Source: Rhodococcus rhodochrous
GTDB taxonomy: Bacteria > Actinomycetota > Actinomycetes > Mycobacteriales > Mycobacteriaceae
Direction of reading: 5' to 3'
Length of the DNA: 64,000 bases
NCBI RefSeq assembly: GCF_900187265.1
Contig: NZ_LT906450.1
Span: 1,789,444-1,853,443, forward strand
Made by a program: the position numbers and the translations under genes. Numbering within the stretch: the first letter of the stretch is position 1; the number at the start of each line of letters is the position of its first letter. The notes under the pieces were generated by a model, which saw only the letters and a program-made list of their open reading frames with translations, searched no databases and was not told where the DNA came from. This document shows, piece after piece, positions 1 to 8,629 of this stretch.

Positions 1-1
1 G

Positions 2-355
2 CCCGATGCCGGGGATCTCGTGGTCACCGCGCTCGCGAGCCACAAGATCTCCCGGATCGTGAGCAAGGCGGCGGTGACCAGCCCGGTGCGGGCACCGTTC
101 ACGAAGTTCGACGGCCCCGGTGGTCCGGCCGAGGTGATGGAGCAGCCGCGCAAGTCGTCGCGGGTCCGTCACGCGGTCGGGGAACTGCTTGCGTGCCCCT
201 TCTGCCTCGACCTGTGGACGGTGACGGCGCTGGTCTTCGGCCGTGTCTACGCTCCGAATCTCACACGTCTGGTGGCGGGTTCGTTCGCGGCGCTGACCGG
301 AGCCGACTTCCTGCACCTTGCGTACGCGAAGGCGCAGCAGATGGCCGAGGGCTGA
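2..355 (+). CDS. DUF1360 family protein (5' end outside window)
   Basis: The reading frame is open from the window edge, so the N-terminus is missing and the ATG-like starts inside are not trusted. The visible 117 residues contain the ASHKISR segment and the Pro-Phe-Cys-Leu-Asp-Leu-Trp motif that I associate with small DUF1360 membrane proteins of actinobacteria and firmicutes. A hydrophobic stretch around the FCLDLW motif and another near the C-terminus (LVAGSFAALTGADFLHLAY) suggest membrane association. Its function is unknown. It ends 34 bases before a strong hairpin terminator, so it is the last gene of its transcript. Confidence 0.7.
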   Translation, partial: PDAGDLVVTALASHKISRIVSKAAVTSPVRAPFTKFDGPGGPAEVMEQPRKSSRVRHAVGELLACPFCLDLWTVTALVFGRVYAPNLTRLVAGSFAALTGADFLHLAYAKAQQMAEG

Positions 356-388
356 TCTCGACCCTCGGGTATCGACCCGGGTGCACGG

Positions 389-419
389 ACCCCTCACGCG
401 ACGATCGTTCGTGAGGGGT
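389..419 (+). terminator. Hairpin terminator after the DUF1360 gene
   Basis: Perfect 10-bp inverted repeat (389-398 with 410-419, ACCCCTCACG / CGTGAGGGGT) with an 11-base loop. No U-tract follows, as is usual in actinobacteria. It separates the DUF1360 gene from the mms operon. Confidence 0.7.
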
Positions 420-446
420 GCCGGCCGATCCGGTCCGGTGTGACGG

Positions 447-476
447 TAGACATACGTGGACTTCCAACTATAGGAT
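447..476 (+). promoter_or_regulatory. Candidate promoter of the mms (valine catabolism) operon
   Basis: TAGACA at 447-452 matches the -35 consensus at 5 of 6 positions. An 18-base spacer leads to TAGGAT at 471-476 (TATAGG at 469-474 is an alternative -10). It lies 86 bases upstream of the mmsA start, after the terminator. This is assignment by eye only. Confidence 0.4.
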
Positions 477-561
477 GAGCGAAGACTTCGGGCCTTCGCC
501 CGTTCGCGCCGAAAATCGCACATCCCACGTCATCGCACACCAGTAAAGGACGGGATCGGAC

Positions 562-2094
562 ATGAGCGTTCGAGAATTGACCCACTTCGTCGGCGGACAG
601 CACGTCGCCGGCACCTCCGGCCGCTTCGCCGACGTCTTCGCCCCCAACACCGGAGAGGTCCAGGCCCGCGTGCCGCTCGCGGCCGACTCCGAGGTCGACG
701 CCGTCATCGCCAACGCCGCCGAGGCGCAGAAGGTGTGGGCGTCCTGGAATCCTCAGAAGCGCGTGCGCGTCCTCATGAAGTTCGTGCACCTCGTGCAGGA
801 GAACATGGACGAACTCGCCCACCTGCTGTCGAGCGAGCACGGCAAGACCGTCCCCGACGCGAAGGGCGACATCCAGCGCGGCCTCGAGGTGATCGAGGTC
901 GCCATCGGCGCCCCGCACCTCCTCAAGGGTGAGTACACCGAGTCCGCAGGCGGCGGCATCGACGTCTACTCGATGCGTCAGCCCCTCGGTGTCGTCGCCG
1001 GGATCACCCCGTTCAACTTCCCGGCCATGATCCCGCTGTGGAAGGCCGGTCCTGCCCTCGCCGCCGGAAATGCATTCGTGCTCAAGCCTTCCGAGCGCGA
1101 CCCCTCCGTGCCGCTCCGCCTGGCCGAGCTCTTCCTCGAGGCCGGCCTGCCCGCCGGTGTGTTCAACGTCGTCAACGGCGACAAGAGCGCCGTCGATTAC
1201 CTGCTGAACGACCCGCGCATCAAGGCGATCGGCTTCGTCGGCTCGACCCCCATCGCGCAGTACATCTACGAGACGGCCGCGAAGAACGGCAAGCGCGCAC
1301 AGTGCTTCGGTGGTGCGAAGAACCACGCGATCATCATGCCCGATGCCGACCTCGACCAGGTCGCGGACGCACTCGTCGGCGCCGCCTACGGCTCGGCCGG
1401 TGAGCGCTGCATGGCGCTGTCCGTCGCCGTCCCCGTCGGCGAGGAGACCGCGGACCGGCTCGTCGCCAAGCTCACCGAGCGCATCGCCGAACTGCGTATC
1501 GGCACCAGCTTCGACGAGAAGGCCGACTTCGGTCCGCTCGTGACCGCCGCCGCCCGCGACCGCGTGCACGGCTACATCGCCCAGGGCGTCGAGGAAGGCG
1601 CCGAGCTGGTCGTCGACGGCCGCGACTTCGTCCTCGAAGGACACGAGAACGGCTTCTTCTCCGGCGCCACCCTGTTCGACAAGGTCACCCCCGAGATGTC
1701 CATCTACAAGGAGGAGATCTTCGGCCCCGTGCTCACCGTGGTGCGTGCGCGCGACTACGAGGATGCCCTGCGCCTGCCGACCGAGCACGAGTACGGCAAC
1801 GGCGTCGCGATCTTCACCCGCGACGGCGACACCGCCCGCGACTTCGCCGCCCGCGTCGAGGTCGGCATGGTCGGCATCAACGTCCCGATCCCCGTCCCGA
1901 TCGCGTACTACACCTTCGGCGGCTGGAAGGCCTCCGGCTTCGGCGACCTCAACCAGCACGGCCCCGACGCCTTCCGCTTCTACACCAAGACCAAGACGGT
2001 CACGCAGCGCTGGCCGTCCGGTGTCAAGGAAGGCGACATCGAGGGTGCGCACGTGACCGACACCGACCACTTCGTCATCCCGACGATGAACTAG
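562..2094 (+). CDS. mmsA: Methylmalonate-semialdehyde dehydrogenase (CoA-acylating)
   Basis: This 510-residue aldehyde dehydrogenase superfamily protein oxidises and decarboxylates methylmalonate semialdehyde to propionyl-CoA (malonate semialdehyde to acetyl-CoA) in valine catabolism. The substrate-entry segment ITPFNFPAM, the GFVGSTPIAQYI nucleotide-binding motif and the catalytic Cys283 in GERCMALS are visible. Length and the CoA-type GGAKNH segment fit MmsA rather than a hydrolytic aldehyde dehydrogenase. The ATG start is preceded by AAAGGACGGGAT. It is first in an operon with acyl-CoA dehydrogenase, 3-hydroxyisobutyryl-CoA hydrolase and mmsB, which confirms the pathway. The next gene follows after 11 bases. 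Confidence 0.95.
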   Translation: MSVRELTHFVGGQHVAGTSGRFADVFAPNTGEVQARVPLAADSEVDAVIANAAEAQKVWASWNPQKRVRVLMKFVHLVQENMDELAHLLSSEHGKTVPDAKGDIQRGLEVIEVAIGAPHLLKGEYTESAGGGIDVYSMRQPLGVVAGITPFNFPAMIPLWKAGPALAAGNAFVLKPSERDPSVPLRLAELFLEAGLPAGVFNVVNGDKSAVDYLLNDPRIKAIGFVGSTPIAQYIYETAAKNGKRAQCFGGAKNHAIIMPDADLDQVADALVGAAYGSAGERCMALSVAVPVGEETADRLVAKLTERIAELRIGTSFDEKADFGPLVTAAARDRVHGYIAQGVEEGAELVVDGRDFVLEGHENGFFSGATLFDKVTPEMSIYKEEIFGPVLTVVRARDYEDALRLPTEHEYGNGVAIFTRDGDTARDFAARVEVGMVGINVPIPVPIAYYTFGGWKASGFGDLNQHGPDAFRFYTKTKTVTQRWPSGVKEGDIEGAHVTDTDHFVIPTMN

Positions 2095-2105
2095 GCGGTC
2101 CATCG

Positions 2106-3260
2106 ATGTTCGTTCTCTCCGACGACGACCGGGCGATCCGCGACACCGCCCGCGACTTCGCCACCGAGTATCTGGCCCCGAACGCGGTCGAATGGGACCA
2201 GAGCAAGCACTTCCCCGTGGACGTGCTGCGCAAGGCCGCCGAACTGGGCATGGGCGGGATCTACGTCCGCGAGGACGTGGGCGGATCGGGGCTGCGACGC
2301 CTCGACTCCGTCCGCATCTTCGAGGAACTCGCCAAGGGCTGCCCGTCCATCGCCGCGTACATCTCCATCCACAACATGGTCACGTGGATGATCGACAAGT
2401 TCGGCAACGACGATCAGCGCAAGCAGTGGATCCCGAAGCTCTGCACGATGGAGCACCTCGCGAGCTACTGCCTCACCGAGCCCGGAGCCGGATCCGACGC
2501 AGCGGCCCTGAGCACCAAGGCCGTTCGTGACGGTGACGAGTTCGTGCTCACCGGGGTCAAGCAGTTCATCTCCGGGGCCGGCACGTCCGACGTCTACGTG
2601 GTCATGGCCCGCACCGGCGACACCGGCGCCCGCGGCATCTCGGCGTTCATCGTCCCGAAGGACACCCCCGGGCTGTCCTTCGGTGCCAACGAGAAGAAGA
2701 TGGGCTGGAACGCGCAGCCCACCCGCCAGGTCATCCTCGACGGTGCACGCGTGCCCGCCGAGAACCTCCTCGGCACCGAGGGCGGCGGCTTCCGGATCGC
2801 CATGCACGGCCTGAACGGCGGCCGCATCAACATCGCCGCGTGCTCGGTGGGTGGCGGCCAGACCGCTCTCGACCGGGCGGTCGCCTACCTCGCCGAGCGC
2901 AAGGCCTTCGGCGAGCGGCTGCTCGACTCGCAGGCGCTGCAGTTCCGCCTCGCCGACATGCGGATCGAACTCGAGGCCGCGCGCACGATGCTGTGGCGTG
3001 CCGCCGACGCGCTCGACCGCGGCGCCGACGACGTCGTGGAGCTGTGCGCGATGGCCAAGCGCTTCGCCACCGACACCGGTTTCGAGGTCGCGAACGAGGC
3101 GCTGCAGTTGCACGGCGGATACGGTTACCTTGCCGAGTACGGGATCGAGAAGATCGTGCGCGACCTGCGCGTGCATCAGATCCTGGAAGGAACCAACGAG
3201 ATCATGCGGGTGGTCGTCGCGCGGAGCGTGGTGGCCGCAGCGCAGAACGGAGCGGCATGA
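2106..3260 (+). CDS. Acyl-CoA dehydrogenase, probably isobutyryl-CoA dehydrogenase
   Basis: This 384-residue FAD-dependent acyl-CoA dehydrogenase has the family signatures CLTEPGAGSD and, near the end, LHGGYGYLAEYGIE. The catalytic base is Glu361 in the ILEGTNEIMR segment. In this operon (mmsA, hydrolase, mmsB) the expected substrate is isobutyryl-CoA, oxidised to methacrylyl-CoA in valine breakdown. Mycobacteria have a comparable gene (fadE9) next to mmsA and mmsB. Substrate choice is inferred from context; branched short-chain substrates in general remain possible. Its stop codon overlaps the next start in ATGA, indicating translational coupling. Confidence 0.9.
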   Translation: MFVLSDDDRAIRDTARDFATEYLAPNAVEWDQSKHFPVDVLRKAAELGMGGIYVREDVGGSGLRRLDSVRIFEELAKGCPSIAAYISIHNMVTWMIDKFGNDDQRKQWIPKLCTMEHLASYCLTEPGAGSDAAALSTKAVRDGDEFVLTGVKQFISGAGTSDVYVVMARTGDTGARGISAFIVPKDTPGLSFGANEKKMGWNAQPTRQVILDGARVPAENLLGTEGGGFRIAMHGLNGGRINIAACSVGGGQTALDRAVAYLAERKAFGERLLDSQALQFRLADMRIELEAARTMLWRAADALDRGADDVVELCAMAKRFATDTGFEVANEALQLHGGYGYLAEYGIEKIVRDLRVHQILEGTNEIMRVVVARSVVAAAQNGAA

Positions 3261-4321
3261 CCGGGCAGGAACCCGAGATCCTCATCGACGTGAAGGACGG
3301 CATCGGCCGTATCACGCTCAACCGGCCCAAGGCCATCAACGCCCTCAACCACGCCATGGTCCTCGAGATGTCGAAGGCCCTGAGCGCGTGGGAGAACGAC
3401 GATTCGGTGCGTGCCGTGCTGGTGCGCGGTGCCGGTGAGCGCGGCCTGTGCGCCGGCGGCGACATCGTCTCGATCTACCACGACGCCAAGGATGGCGGCA
3501 CGGGTTCGCAGGACTTCTGGCGCGACGAGTACATCCTCAACGCCGCCATCGGTCGCTACCCGAAGCCGTACATCGCGATCATGGACGGCATCGTCATGGG
3601 TGGCGGCGTCGGGATCTCGGCGCACGGCAACGTCCGGATCGTCACCGAACGCTCGAGCATCGCGATGCCCGAGACCGGAATCGGATTCGTTCCCGACGTC
3701 GGCGGCACCTACCTGCTCTCGCGCACGCCCGGTGAGATCGGCACGCACATCGCGCTGACCACCGGACGGATGAAGGCCGGCGACGCCATCGCTCTGGGCT
3801 TCGCCGACCACTACCTGCCGTCCGAGTCGCTCGACAAGTTCGTCGCCGCACTCGAATCCGGCTCGCTCGAGGACGCACTCGCCGAATACTCGCAGCCCGC
3901 ACCGGAATCGGCACTGCTCGCGCAGCGCGAATGGATCGACGCGGCGTACTCCGCCGACACCGTCGAGGAGATCGTCGAACGCCTCCGGGCGTCCGATGTT
4001 CCGGAGGCGCGTGAGACCGCCGATCAGGTGCTCGCGAAATCGCCTGTCGCGCTGAAGGTGACCCTCCGGTCGCTGCGTCACGCCCGGCAGCTCGGCAGCC
4101 TCGAAGAGGTGCTGAACGAGGAATTCCGGGTCTCGACCGCCTCGCTGAAGTCGCACGACCTCGTCGAGGGCATCCGCGCACAGGTCGTCGACAAGGACCG
4201 CAACCCGCAGTGGTCGCCGGCGACCCTCGCCGATGTCACCGAGGCCGACGTCGACGCCTACTTCCAGCCGCTCGGCGATCTCGAACTCGGGCTCGCCGCT
4301 CCCAAGGAGAACGACCGATGA
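3257..4321 (+). CDS. 3-hydroxyisobutyryl-CoA hydrolase (enoyl-CoA hydratase/isomerase family)
   Basis: This 354-residue crotonase-fold protein starts with ATG at 3257 inside the previous stop codon. The length (350 rather than about 260 residues), the GLCAGGDIVSIYHDA oxyanion-hole segment and the IAMPETGIGFVPDVGGTYLL segment are typical of 3-hydroxyisobutyryl-CoA hydrolases. These release CoA from 3-hydroxyisobutyryl-CoA so that mmsB can oxidise the free acid. Position between the dehydrogenase and mmsB gives the correct pathway order. It is often annotated simply as enoyl-CoA hydratase. The last bases overlap the mmsB start (ATGA). Confidence 0.9.
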   Translation: MTGQEPEILIDVKDGIGRITLNRPKAINALNHAMVLEMSKALSAWENDDSVRAVLVRGAGERGLCAGGDIVSIYHDAKDGGTGSQDFWRDEYILNAAIGRYPKPYIAIMDGIVMGGGVGISAHGNVRIVTERSSIAMPETGIGFVPDVGGTYLLSRTPGEIGTHIALTTGRMKAGDAIALGFADHYLPSESLDKFVAALESGSLEDALAEYSQPAPESALLAQREWIDAAYSADTVEEIVERLRASDVPEARETADQVLAKSPVALKVTLRSLRHARQLGSLEEVLNEEFRVSTASLKSHDLVEGIRAQVVDKDRNPQWSPATLADVTEADVDAYFQPLGDLELGLAAPKENDR

Positions 4322-5226
4322 GTGAACTTCCCACCGTCGCCTTCCTCGGCCTCGGACACATGGGCGGGCCGATGGCCGCGAACCTCGTCCGCGCCGGGTA
4401 CACCGTCAACGGCTACGACCCCGTTCCCGCTGCGCAGGAAGAAGCCACGAAGAACGGCATCACCGTCGCCGAGGCCGCGACCGACGCGGTGCGCGGCGCC
4501 CAGGTCGTGATCACCATGCTGCCCAACGGCAAGCTCGTCCTCGACCTGTACGACGAGATCCTGCCCGCGGCCGAGCCGAACACGCTGTTCGTCGACAGCT
4601 CGACCATCGACGTCGCCGACGCCCGCGCGGCGGCGGAGAAGGCACGCACGGCCGGTCACCGTGCCGTCGACGCCCCGGTCTCCGGTGGTGTCGCCGGTGC
4701 CGCCGCAGGCACTCTCGCGTTCATGGTCGGCGGCAGCGAGGACGACTTCGCCACCGCGAAGCCGCTGCTCGAGGCCATGGGACGCAAGATCGTCCACTGC
4801 GGCGGGTCGGGCAACGGCCAGGCCGCGAAGATCTGCAACAACATGATCCTGGGCATCTCGATGATCGCGATCAGCGAGGCGTTCGTCCTCGGCGAGAAGC
4901 TGGGCCTCGACAACCAGGCACTGTTCGACGTCGCGTCCAACGCGTCCGGCCAGTGCTGGGCGCTGACGAGCAACTGCCCGGTCCCGGGCCCCGTCCCGAC
5001 CACCCCCGCGAACAACGACTATCAGCCGGGCTTCGCGGCCGCGCTCATGGACAAGGATCTCGGACTGGCCGCGAACGCGGTGCGGGCCAACGGTGTCGAG
5101 GCCGAACTCGGACTGCGTGCAGCCGAGCTCTACCATCGTTTCAACACCGAGGGTGGTGGAGGACTCGACTTCTCCGCCATCATCACCGACATCCGAGACC
5201 GCTCGACCGCGAAGGACAGCCAGTGA
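4318..5226 (+). CDS. mmsB: 3-hydroxyisobutyrate dehydrogenase
   Basis: This 302-residue beta-hydroxyacid dehydrogenase oxidises 3-hydroxyisobutyrate to methylmalonate semialdehyde with NAD+, producing the substrate of MmsA. The N-terminal dinucleotide motif is [31 protein letters not shown] is the substrate-binding signature and [15 protein letters not shown] carries the catalytic Lys. The ATG at 4318 overlaps the upstream stop, and the stop overlaps the next GTG start, so the whole operon is translationally coupled. Confidence 0.95.
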   Translation: MSELPTVAFLGLGHMGGPMAANLVRAGYTVNGYDPVPAAQEEATKNGITVAEAATDAVRGAQVVITMLPNGKLVLDLYDEILPAAEPNTLFVDSSTIDVADARAAAEKARTAGHRAVDAPVSGGVAGAAAGTLAFMVGGSEDDFATAKPLLEAMGRKIVHCGGSGNGQAAKICNNMILGISMIAISEAFVLGEKLGLDNQALFDVASNASGQCWALTSNCPVPGPVPTTPANNDYQPGFAAALMDKDLGLAANAVRANGVEAELGLRAAELYHRFNTEGGGGLDFSAIITDIRDRSTAKDSQ

Positions 5227-5999
5227 CCGATTTCGAGACCATTCTGCTCGACCGCAAGGGCCGCGTCGGCATCGTCACCCTCAACCGGCCGAAGGCGCTC
5301 AACGCCCTCAACAGCCAGTTGATGCGTGAGGTCGTCGCCGCCGTCGAGGAACTCGACGCGGACGGCGAGATCGGTGCGATCCTGCTCACGGGCTCGGAGA
5401 AGGCGTTCGCCGCCGGCGCCGACATCAAGGAGATGGCGCCGAAGACCTTCGCCGAGGTCTACGCGGAAGACCTGTTCTCGCAGTGGGATCGGCTCTCGTC
5501 CGTGCGCAAGCCGATCGTCGCCGCGGTGTCGGGCTACGCGCTCGGTGGCGGTTGCGAGCTGGCGATGCTGTGTGACTTCATCATCGCGTCCGACACCGCC
5601 AAGTTCGGTCAGCCCGAGATCAAGCTCGGCGTCATCCCCGGCATCGGTGGATCGCAGCGCCTGACCCGCGCCGTGGGCAAGGCCAAGGCCATGGACATGT
5701 GCCTGACCGGCCGCAACATGGACGCCGAGGAGGCCGAGCGCGCCGGACTCGTCTCGCGCATCGTCCCCGCAGCGGAACTGTTCGACGTGGCGCTCGAGAC
5801 GGCGACCGCCATCGCGTCGATGTCGCTGCCGGTCGCGATCATGGCGAAGGAAGCCGTCAACCGGTCCTTCGAGACGACGCTGGCCGAGGGCGTGAAGTTC
5901 GAGCGCCGCGTGTTCCATTCGACGTTCGCCACCGCCGACCAGAAGGAAGGCATGGCGGCCTTCGTCGAGAAGCGCACGCCGGAGTTCAAGCACGCCTGA
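5223..5999 (+). CDS. Enoyl-CoA hydratase
   Basis: This 258-residue crotonase has the motifs [10 protein letters not shown] and [13 protein letters not shown] (oxyanion hole) and catalytic Glu residues in [20 protein letters not shown]. It is close to short-chain enoyl-CoA hydratases such as mycobacterial EchA8. In this operon it probably hydrates methacrylyl-CoA to 3-hydroxyisobutyryl-CoA, completing the valine route. The GTG start at 5223 overlaps the mmsB stop. It is the last gene before a bidirectional terminator. Confidence 0.92.
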   Translation: MTDFETILLDRKGRVGIVTLNRPKALNALNSQLMREVVAAVEELDADGEIGAILLTGSEKAFAAGADIKEMAPKTFAEVYAEDLFSQWDRLSSVRKPIVAAVSGYALGGGCELAMLCDFIIASDTAKFGQPEIKLGVIPGIGGSQRLTRAVGKAKAMDMCLTGRNMDAEEAERAGLVSRIVPAAELFDVALETATAIASMSLPVAIMAKEAVNRSFETTLAEGVKFERRVFHSTFATADQKEGMAAFVEKRTPEFKHA

Positions 6000-6015
6000 C
6001 CCGCACTACCCGTAC

Positions 6016-6055
6016 ACGACGAAGGGCCGCCCCGAACGGGGCGGCCCTTCGTCGT
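6016..6055. terminator. Strong bidirectional terminator
   Basis: Perfect 18-bp inverted repeat (6016-6033 with 6038-6055) closed by a GAAC tetraloop. It lies between the convergent enoyl-CoA hydratase and MarR genes and probably serves both. Confidence 0.9.
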
Positions 6056-6076
6056 ATGTCGGCCGTCTCTCGTGCC

Positions 6077-6604
6077 TCACCACTTGGAAGGCGCACCGCC
6101 GGTGTCGAAGTCGCCGGCGTCGTGCCGCATCGTCGCGATGATGCGCAGCAGTGTGTCGATGTGCTCCTCGGGGATACCCGGCCGGGCGAAGACCTCCGTG
6201 TTGAGCTTCTCGGTCGCCTGGATCGCCAATGCCCGTCCCTCGTCGGTGAGTTCGATGAGAGTGGCCCGTCGATCGCTCGGATGCGGGGTACGCCGGACCA
6301 GTCCGGCTTTCTCGAGCCGGTCGACGGCGTTGGTGACACTGGTGGGGTGCACCTGCAGGCGCGCACTGGCCTTCGCCATCGGCAACGCTCCCGACCTGGT
6401 GAAATGCAGCAGCGTGAGGAGTTCGTAGCGGGCGAAGGTCAGGCCGAAGGGCTTGAGCACCTCCTCGACCCGCGCCATCATGATCTGCTGTGCCCGCATC
6501 ACCGAGGTGACCGCGGCCATGCCGTCGGCGACTTCGCCCCAGCCGTGGGCGGTCCACTGGCGGTGGGCTTCGGCGATGGGGTCGAGGGGGAGTGGTGCGG
6601 GCAT
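6077..6604 (-). CDS. MarR family transcriptional regulator
   Basis: This cytoplasmic winged-helix regulator has about 175 residues. The helix-turn-helix region LQVHPTSVTNAVDRLEKAG and the wing TPHPSDRRATLIELTDEGR are typical of MarR proteins, which usually repress and are released by small aromatic or lipophilic ligands. I prefer the ATG at 6604, although a GGAGG sits only one base before it. An upstream in-frame GTG at 6649 would add 15 residues. It follows the sulfotransferase in the same direction after 72 bases and converges on the valine operon. Its target is unknown. Confidence 0.88.
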   Translation of the reverse strand: MPAPLPLDPIAEAHRQWTAHGWGEVADGMAAVTSVMRAQQIMMARVEEVLKPFGLTFARYELLTLLHFTRSGALPMAKASARLQVHPTSVTNAVDRLEKAGLVRRTPHPSDRRATLIELTDEGRALAIQATEKLNTEVFARPGIPEEHIDTLLRIIATMRHDAGDFDTGGAPSKW

Positions 6605-6646
6605 GCCTCCATCATCCCACGGACGAACGCGCAGGTAGCCAGGGCA

Positions 6647-6661
6647 CACCGGTTTCCGGTG
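6647..6661 (-). terminator. Possible weak terminator after the sulfotransferase gene
   Basis: A 6-bp inverted repeat CACCGG-TTT-CCGGTG lies between the sulfotransferase stop and the MarR start. It is short and has no U-tract, so read-through into the MarR gene is likely. Confidence 0.3.
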
Positions 6662-6676
6662 CCTTTCCTGCCGGGT

Positions 6677-7825
6677 TCAGCGGTACGCGTAGTCGCGGAA
6701 ACGCTCGTCGACCTCGCCCACACTCAACCCGAACTCCTCGAGCGTGTACCGGTGCGCGGGTTTCCTTGCCCCGCTGCGGCTTTCTTCGTGCAGGTCGGCC
6801 ATTGCGCGTTCGGCCTCCGCGGTGAACGGCAGACCGAACCGGTCGTACAGGCCGCCGACGGTGCCGAGCGGATCGGCGACGAAATCCCGGTAGTCCACGT
6901 CGACGAATCGGGCGGGATCGTGCCGGCGGCGCACCTCGGTGAAATGATCGAAACCTCGTGCCCAGAGGTCGAGCTGGCTGCGCCCGATCGTCTCACCGAC
7001 GAACGCGTCGGACCATCCCTCGGTGGCCTGTGCCGCGAGGCTGCACACCGACGGGATCACGGTGCGCGGATCTCGATGGGTGACGACGACGAGCGCGTCC
7101 GGATACACCGTGAGCAGTTCGTCCAGTGCGAACAGATGACTGGGATTCTTGAGCACCCACCGCTTGTCGGCGTCCGGCAGTCCGATGAGCTGCAGGTTCC
7201 TCCGGTGCCGGGCATAGGCCGCGGTCCAGTCCTGCTCCGCGAGCCACTGCGAATAGGTGGGCAGGTGGGCCAGGCACTCGTAGGAGATCGAGCGGAACGA
7301 CTGGCGCAGCAACTGCCAGCATTCCTCGACCTCGGCGGCCGACATGTAGTGCACACCCATGAATTCGGGATGCTCGACGTGGTGCTGTGCGAATCCGGCC
7401 TCGATCCCGGCGAAGACGGGGTTCTCCGCCCAGGTCTCGCGAGGAGGTCGCGGTTGCGGCATCTCGGTCAGCCACATCTCGAGCCCCTGATGGGCGGGAT
7501 CCGCGGCGAGCAGGCGGTGCAGTGCCGTCGTGCCGGTGCGGGGCAGGCCGGTGACGAAGATCGGCCGGGTGATCGGGACGTCGGCGTGCTCGGGATGGGC
7601 GGCCCAGGCCGATTCCGAGAGCAACCGCGCGACGAGGGCGCCGCGCAGGAAGACCCGTGACATCTTGCTGCCGAGCGGGGTGAGTTTCTCGTCCCGTGCA
7701 TACGATTCGAGTAGGACCTCGAGCCCGTCACGGTAGTCGTCGTCGCCGAAATCGGTCAGGCCCGTCAGGCGGGTCGCGGAGGCGTGCAGATCCTCGACGG
7801 TGCCGACGGTGGTGCGTTCGCTCAT
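6677..7825 (-). CDS. Sulfotransferase family protein
   Basis: This 382-residue protein has the 5'-phosphosulfate-binding loop TGLPRTGTTALHRLL near residues 80-95. The 3'-phosphate-binding segment VVTHRDPRTVIPSVCSL lies further on. Both are hallmarks of PAPS-dependent sulfotransferases, which move a sulfo group to a hydroxyl or amine of a small molecule or lipid. It resembles the M. tuberculosis Rv3529c type. It is the third gene of a leftward operon with a DUF1214 protein and an SDR, 12 bases after the SDR stop. The PAPS-making cysD-cysNC operon lies 3 kb away under a matching promoter. The acceptor substrate is unknown; a sterol-derived or lipid acceptor is an inference from the neighbourhood. 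Confidence 0.88.
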   Translation of the reverse strand: MSERTTVGTVEDLHASATRLTGLTDFGDDDYRDGLEVLLESYARDEKLTPLGSKMSRVFLRGALVARLLSESAWAAHPEHADVPITRPIFVTGLPRTGTTALHRLLAADPAHQGLEMWLTEMPQPRPPRETWAENPVFAGIEAGFAQHHVEHPEFMGVHYMSAAEVEECWQLLRQSFRSISYECLAHLPTYSQWLAEQDWTAAYARHRRNLQLIGLPDADKRWVLKNPSHLFALDELLTVYPDALVVVTHRDPRTVIPSVCSLAAQATEGWSDAFVGETIGRSQLDLWARGFDHFTEVRRRHDPARFVDVDYRDFVADPLGTVGGLYDRFGLPFTAEAERAMADLHEESRSGARKPAHRYTLEEFGLSVGEVDERFRDYAYR

Positions 7826-7837
7826 GTGCTGTCCCGT

Positions 7838-8629
7838 TCAGTGGTGGTATTCGCCGCAGTTGACGTCGAGGCACTGGCCGGTGATCGCCGACGCCATCGG
7901 CGAGGCCAGGAAGATCACCGCATCCGCGATCTCCTCGGTGGTCGGGAGACGCTTCAGATCGGAGGCGGCGGCGGTGTGCTCGTAGATCTGTTCGACGGTG
8001 GTGCCGTACTTTCCGGCCTGGTGTTCGAAGTAGCCCTGCAGGATCGGACCCCAGATGTAGCCCGGCGCAACGGAGTTCACGCGGACTCCCTGCGGTCCGA
8101 GTTCGGTCGCCAGGGACTGCGACATCGCCAGCAACGCCGACTTCGCGAGTTTGTAACTGCCGTAACGTTCCTGGGAGTGACGCAGCACCATCGAATTGAT
8201 GTTGACCACCGCGCCGGCCGACTCGGCGAGGGCGGGGGTGAACAACTGTGTGAGCCGCAGCGCGCCGAGGACGGTGAGTTCCACGCTATCGCGAATCTGC
8301 TGGAAGTCGGTGCGCGCCAACGGCTTCATCGACGGAACGGAGAAGGCGTTGTTGACGAGCACGTCGACACGCCCGAACTCCGAGACCGCCGCCTCGACGA
8401 GTGCGGCGGCGGACTCGTCGTCGGTGATGTCGGTGGGCACGACCAGGGCCCGGCGGCCCGTGCTCTCGACTTCCGCTGCAACCTTCTCGAGCCGCTCCCG
8501 GGTCCGGGCGGCAAGCACCACGTCGGCGCCGTGTTCGGCGCACCGCAGCGCGAGCGTGCGCCCCAGTCCCGGACCGACACCGGAGACCACGACGACGCGG
8601 TCGCGGAGCAGTCCCGCTGCCGCGCTCAT
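7838..8629 (-). CDS. SDR family oxidoreductase
   Basis: This 263-residue short-chain dehydrogenase has an NAD(P)-binding loop VVSGVGPGLGRTLAL, the VNNAF segment, catalytic Ser in NINSM and the YxxxK motif in SYKLAK. The C-terminal ASAITGQCLDVNCGE resembles the usual SDR end. GVGPGLG is a slight variant of the TGxxxGxG glycine motif and recalls Rv3530c-type proteins. The ATG at 8629 overlaps the upstream stop in ATGA. It sits between the DUF1214 and sulfotransferase genes; a hydroxy/keto group on the sulfotransferase substrate would be a reasonable target, but that is inference. Confidence 0.9.
   Translation of the reverse strand: MSAAAGLLRDRVVVVSGVGPGLGRTLALRCAEHGADVVLAARTRERLEKVAAEVESTGRRALVVPTDITDDESAAALVEAAVSEFGRVDVLVNNAFSVPSMKPLARTDFQQIRDSVELTVLGALRLTQLFTPALAESAGAVVNINSMVLRHSQERYGSYKLAKSALLAMSQSLATELGPQGVRVNSVAPGYIWGPILQGYFEHQAGKYGTTVEQIYEHTAAASDLKRLPTTEEIADAVIFLASPMASAITGQCLDVNCGEYHH

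Noticed and set aside
394-2103. Long minus-strand frame opposite mmsA
   Set aside because: It covers a certain gene on the other strand and has no ribosome-binding site, domain or plausible composition.
5699-7660. 653-codon plus-strand frame crossing the end of the hydratase gene, the terminator, the MarR gene and the sulfotransferase gene
   Set aside because: It runs through a perfect 18-bp terminator and opposite two real minus-strand genes; it has no domain content.
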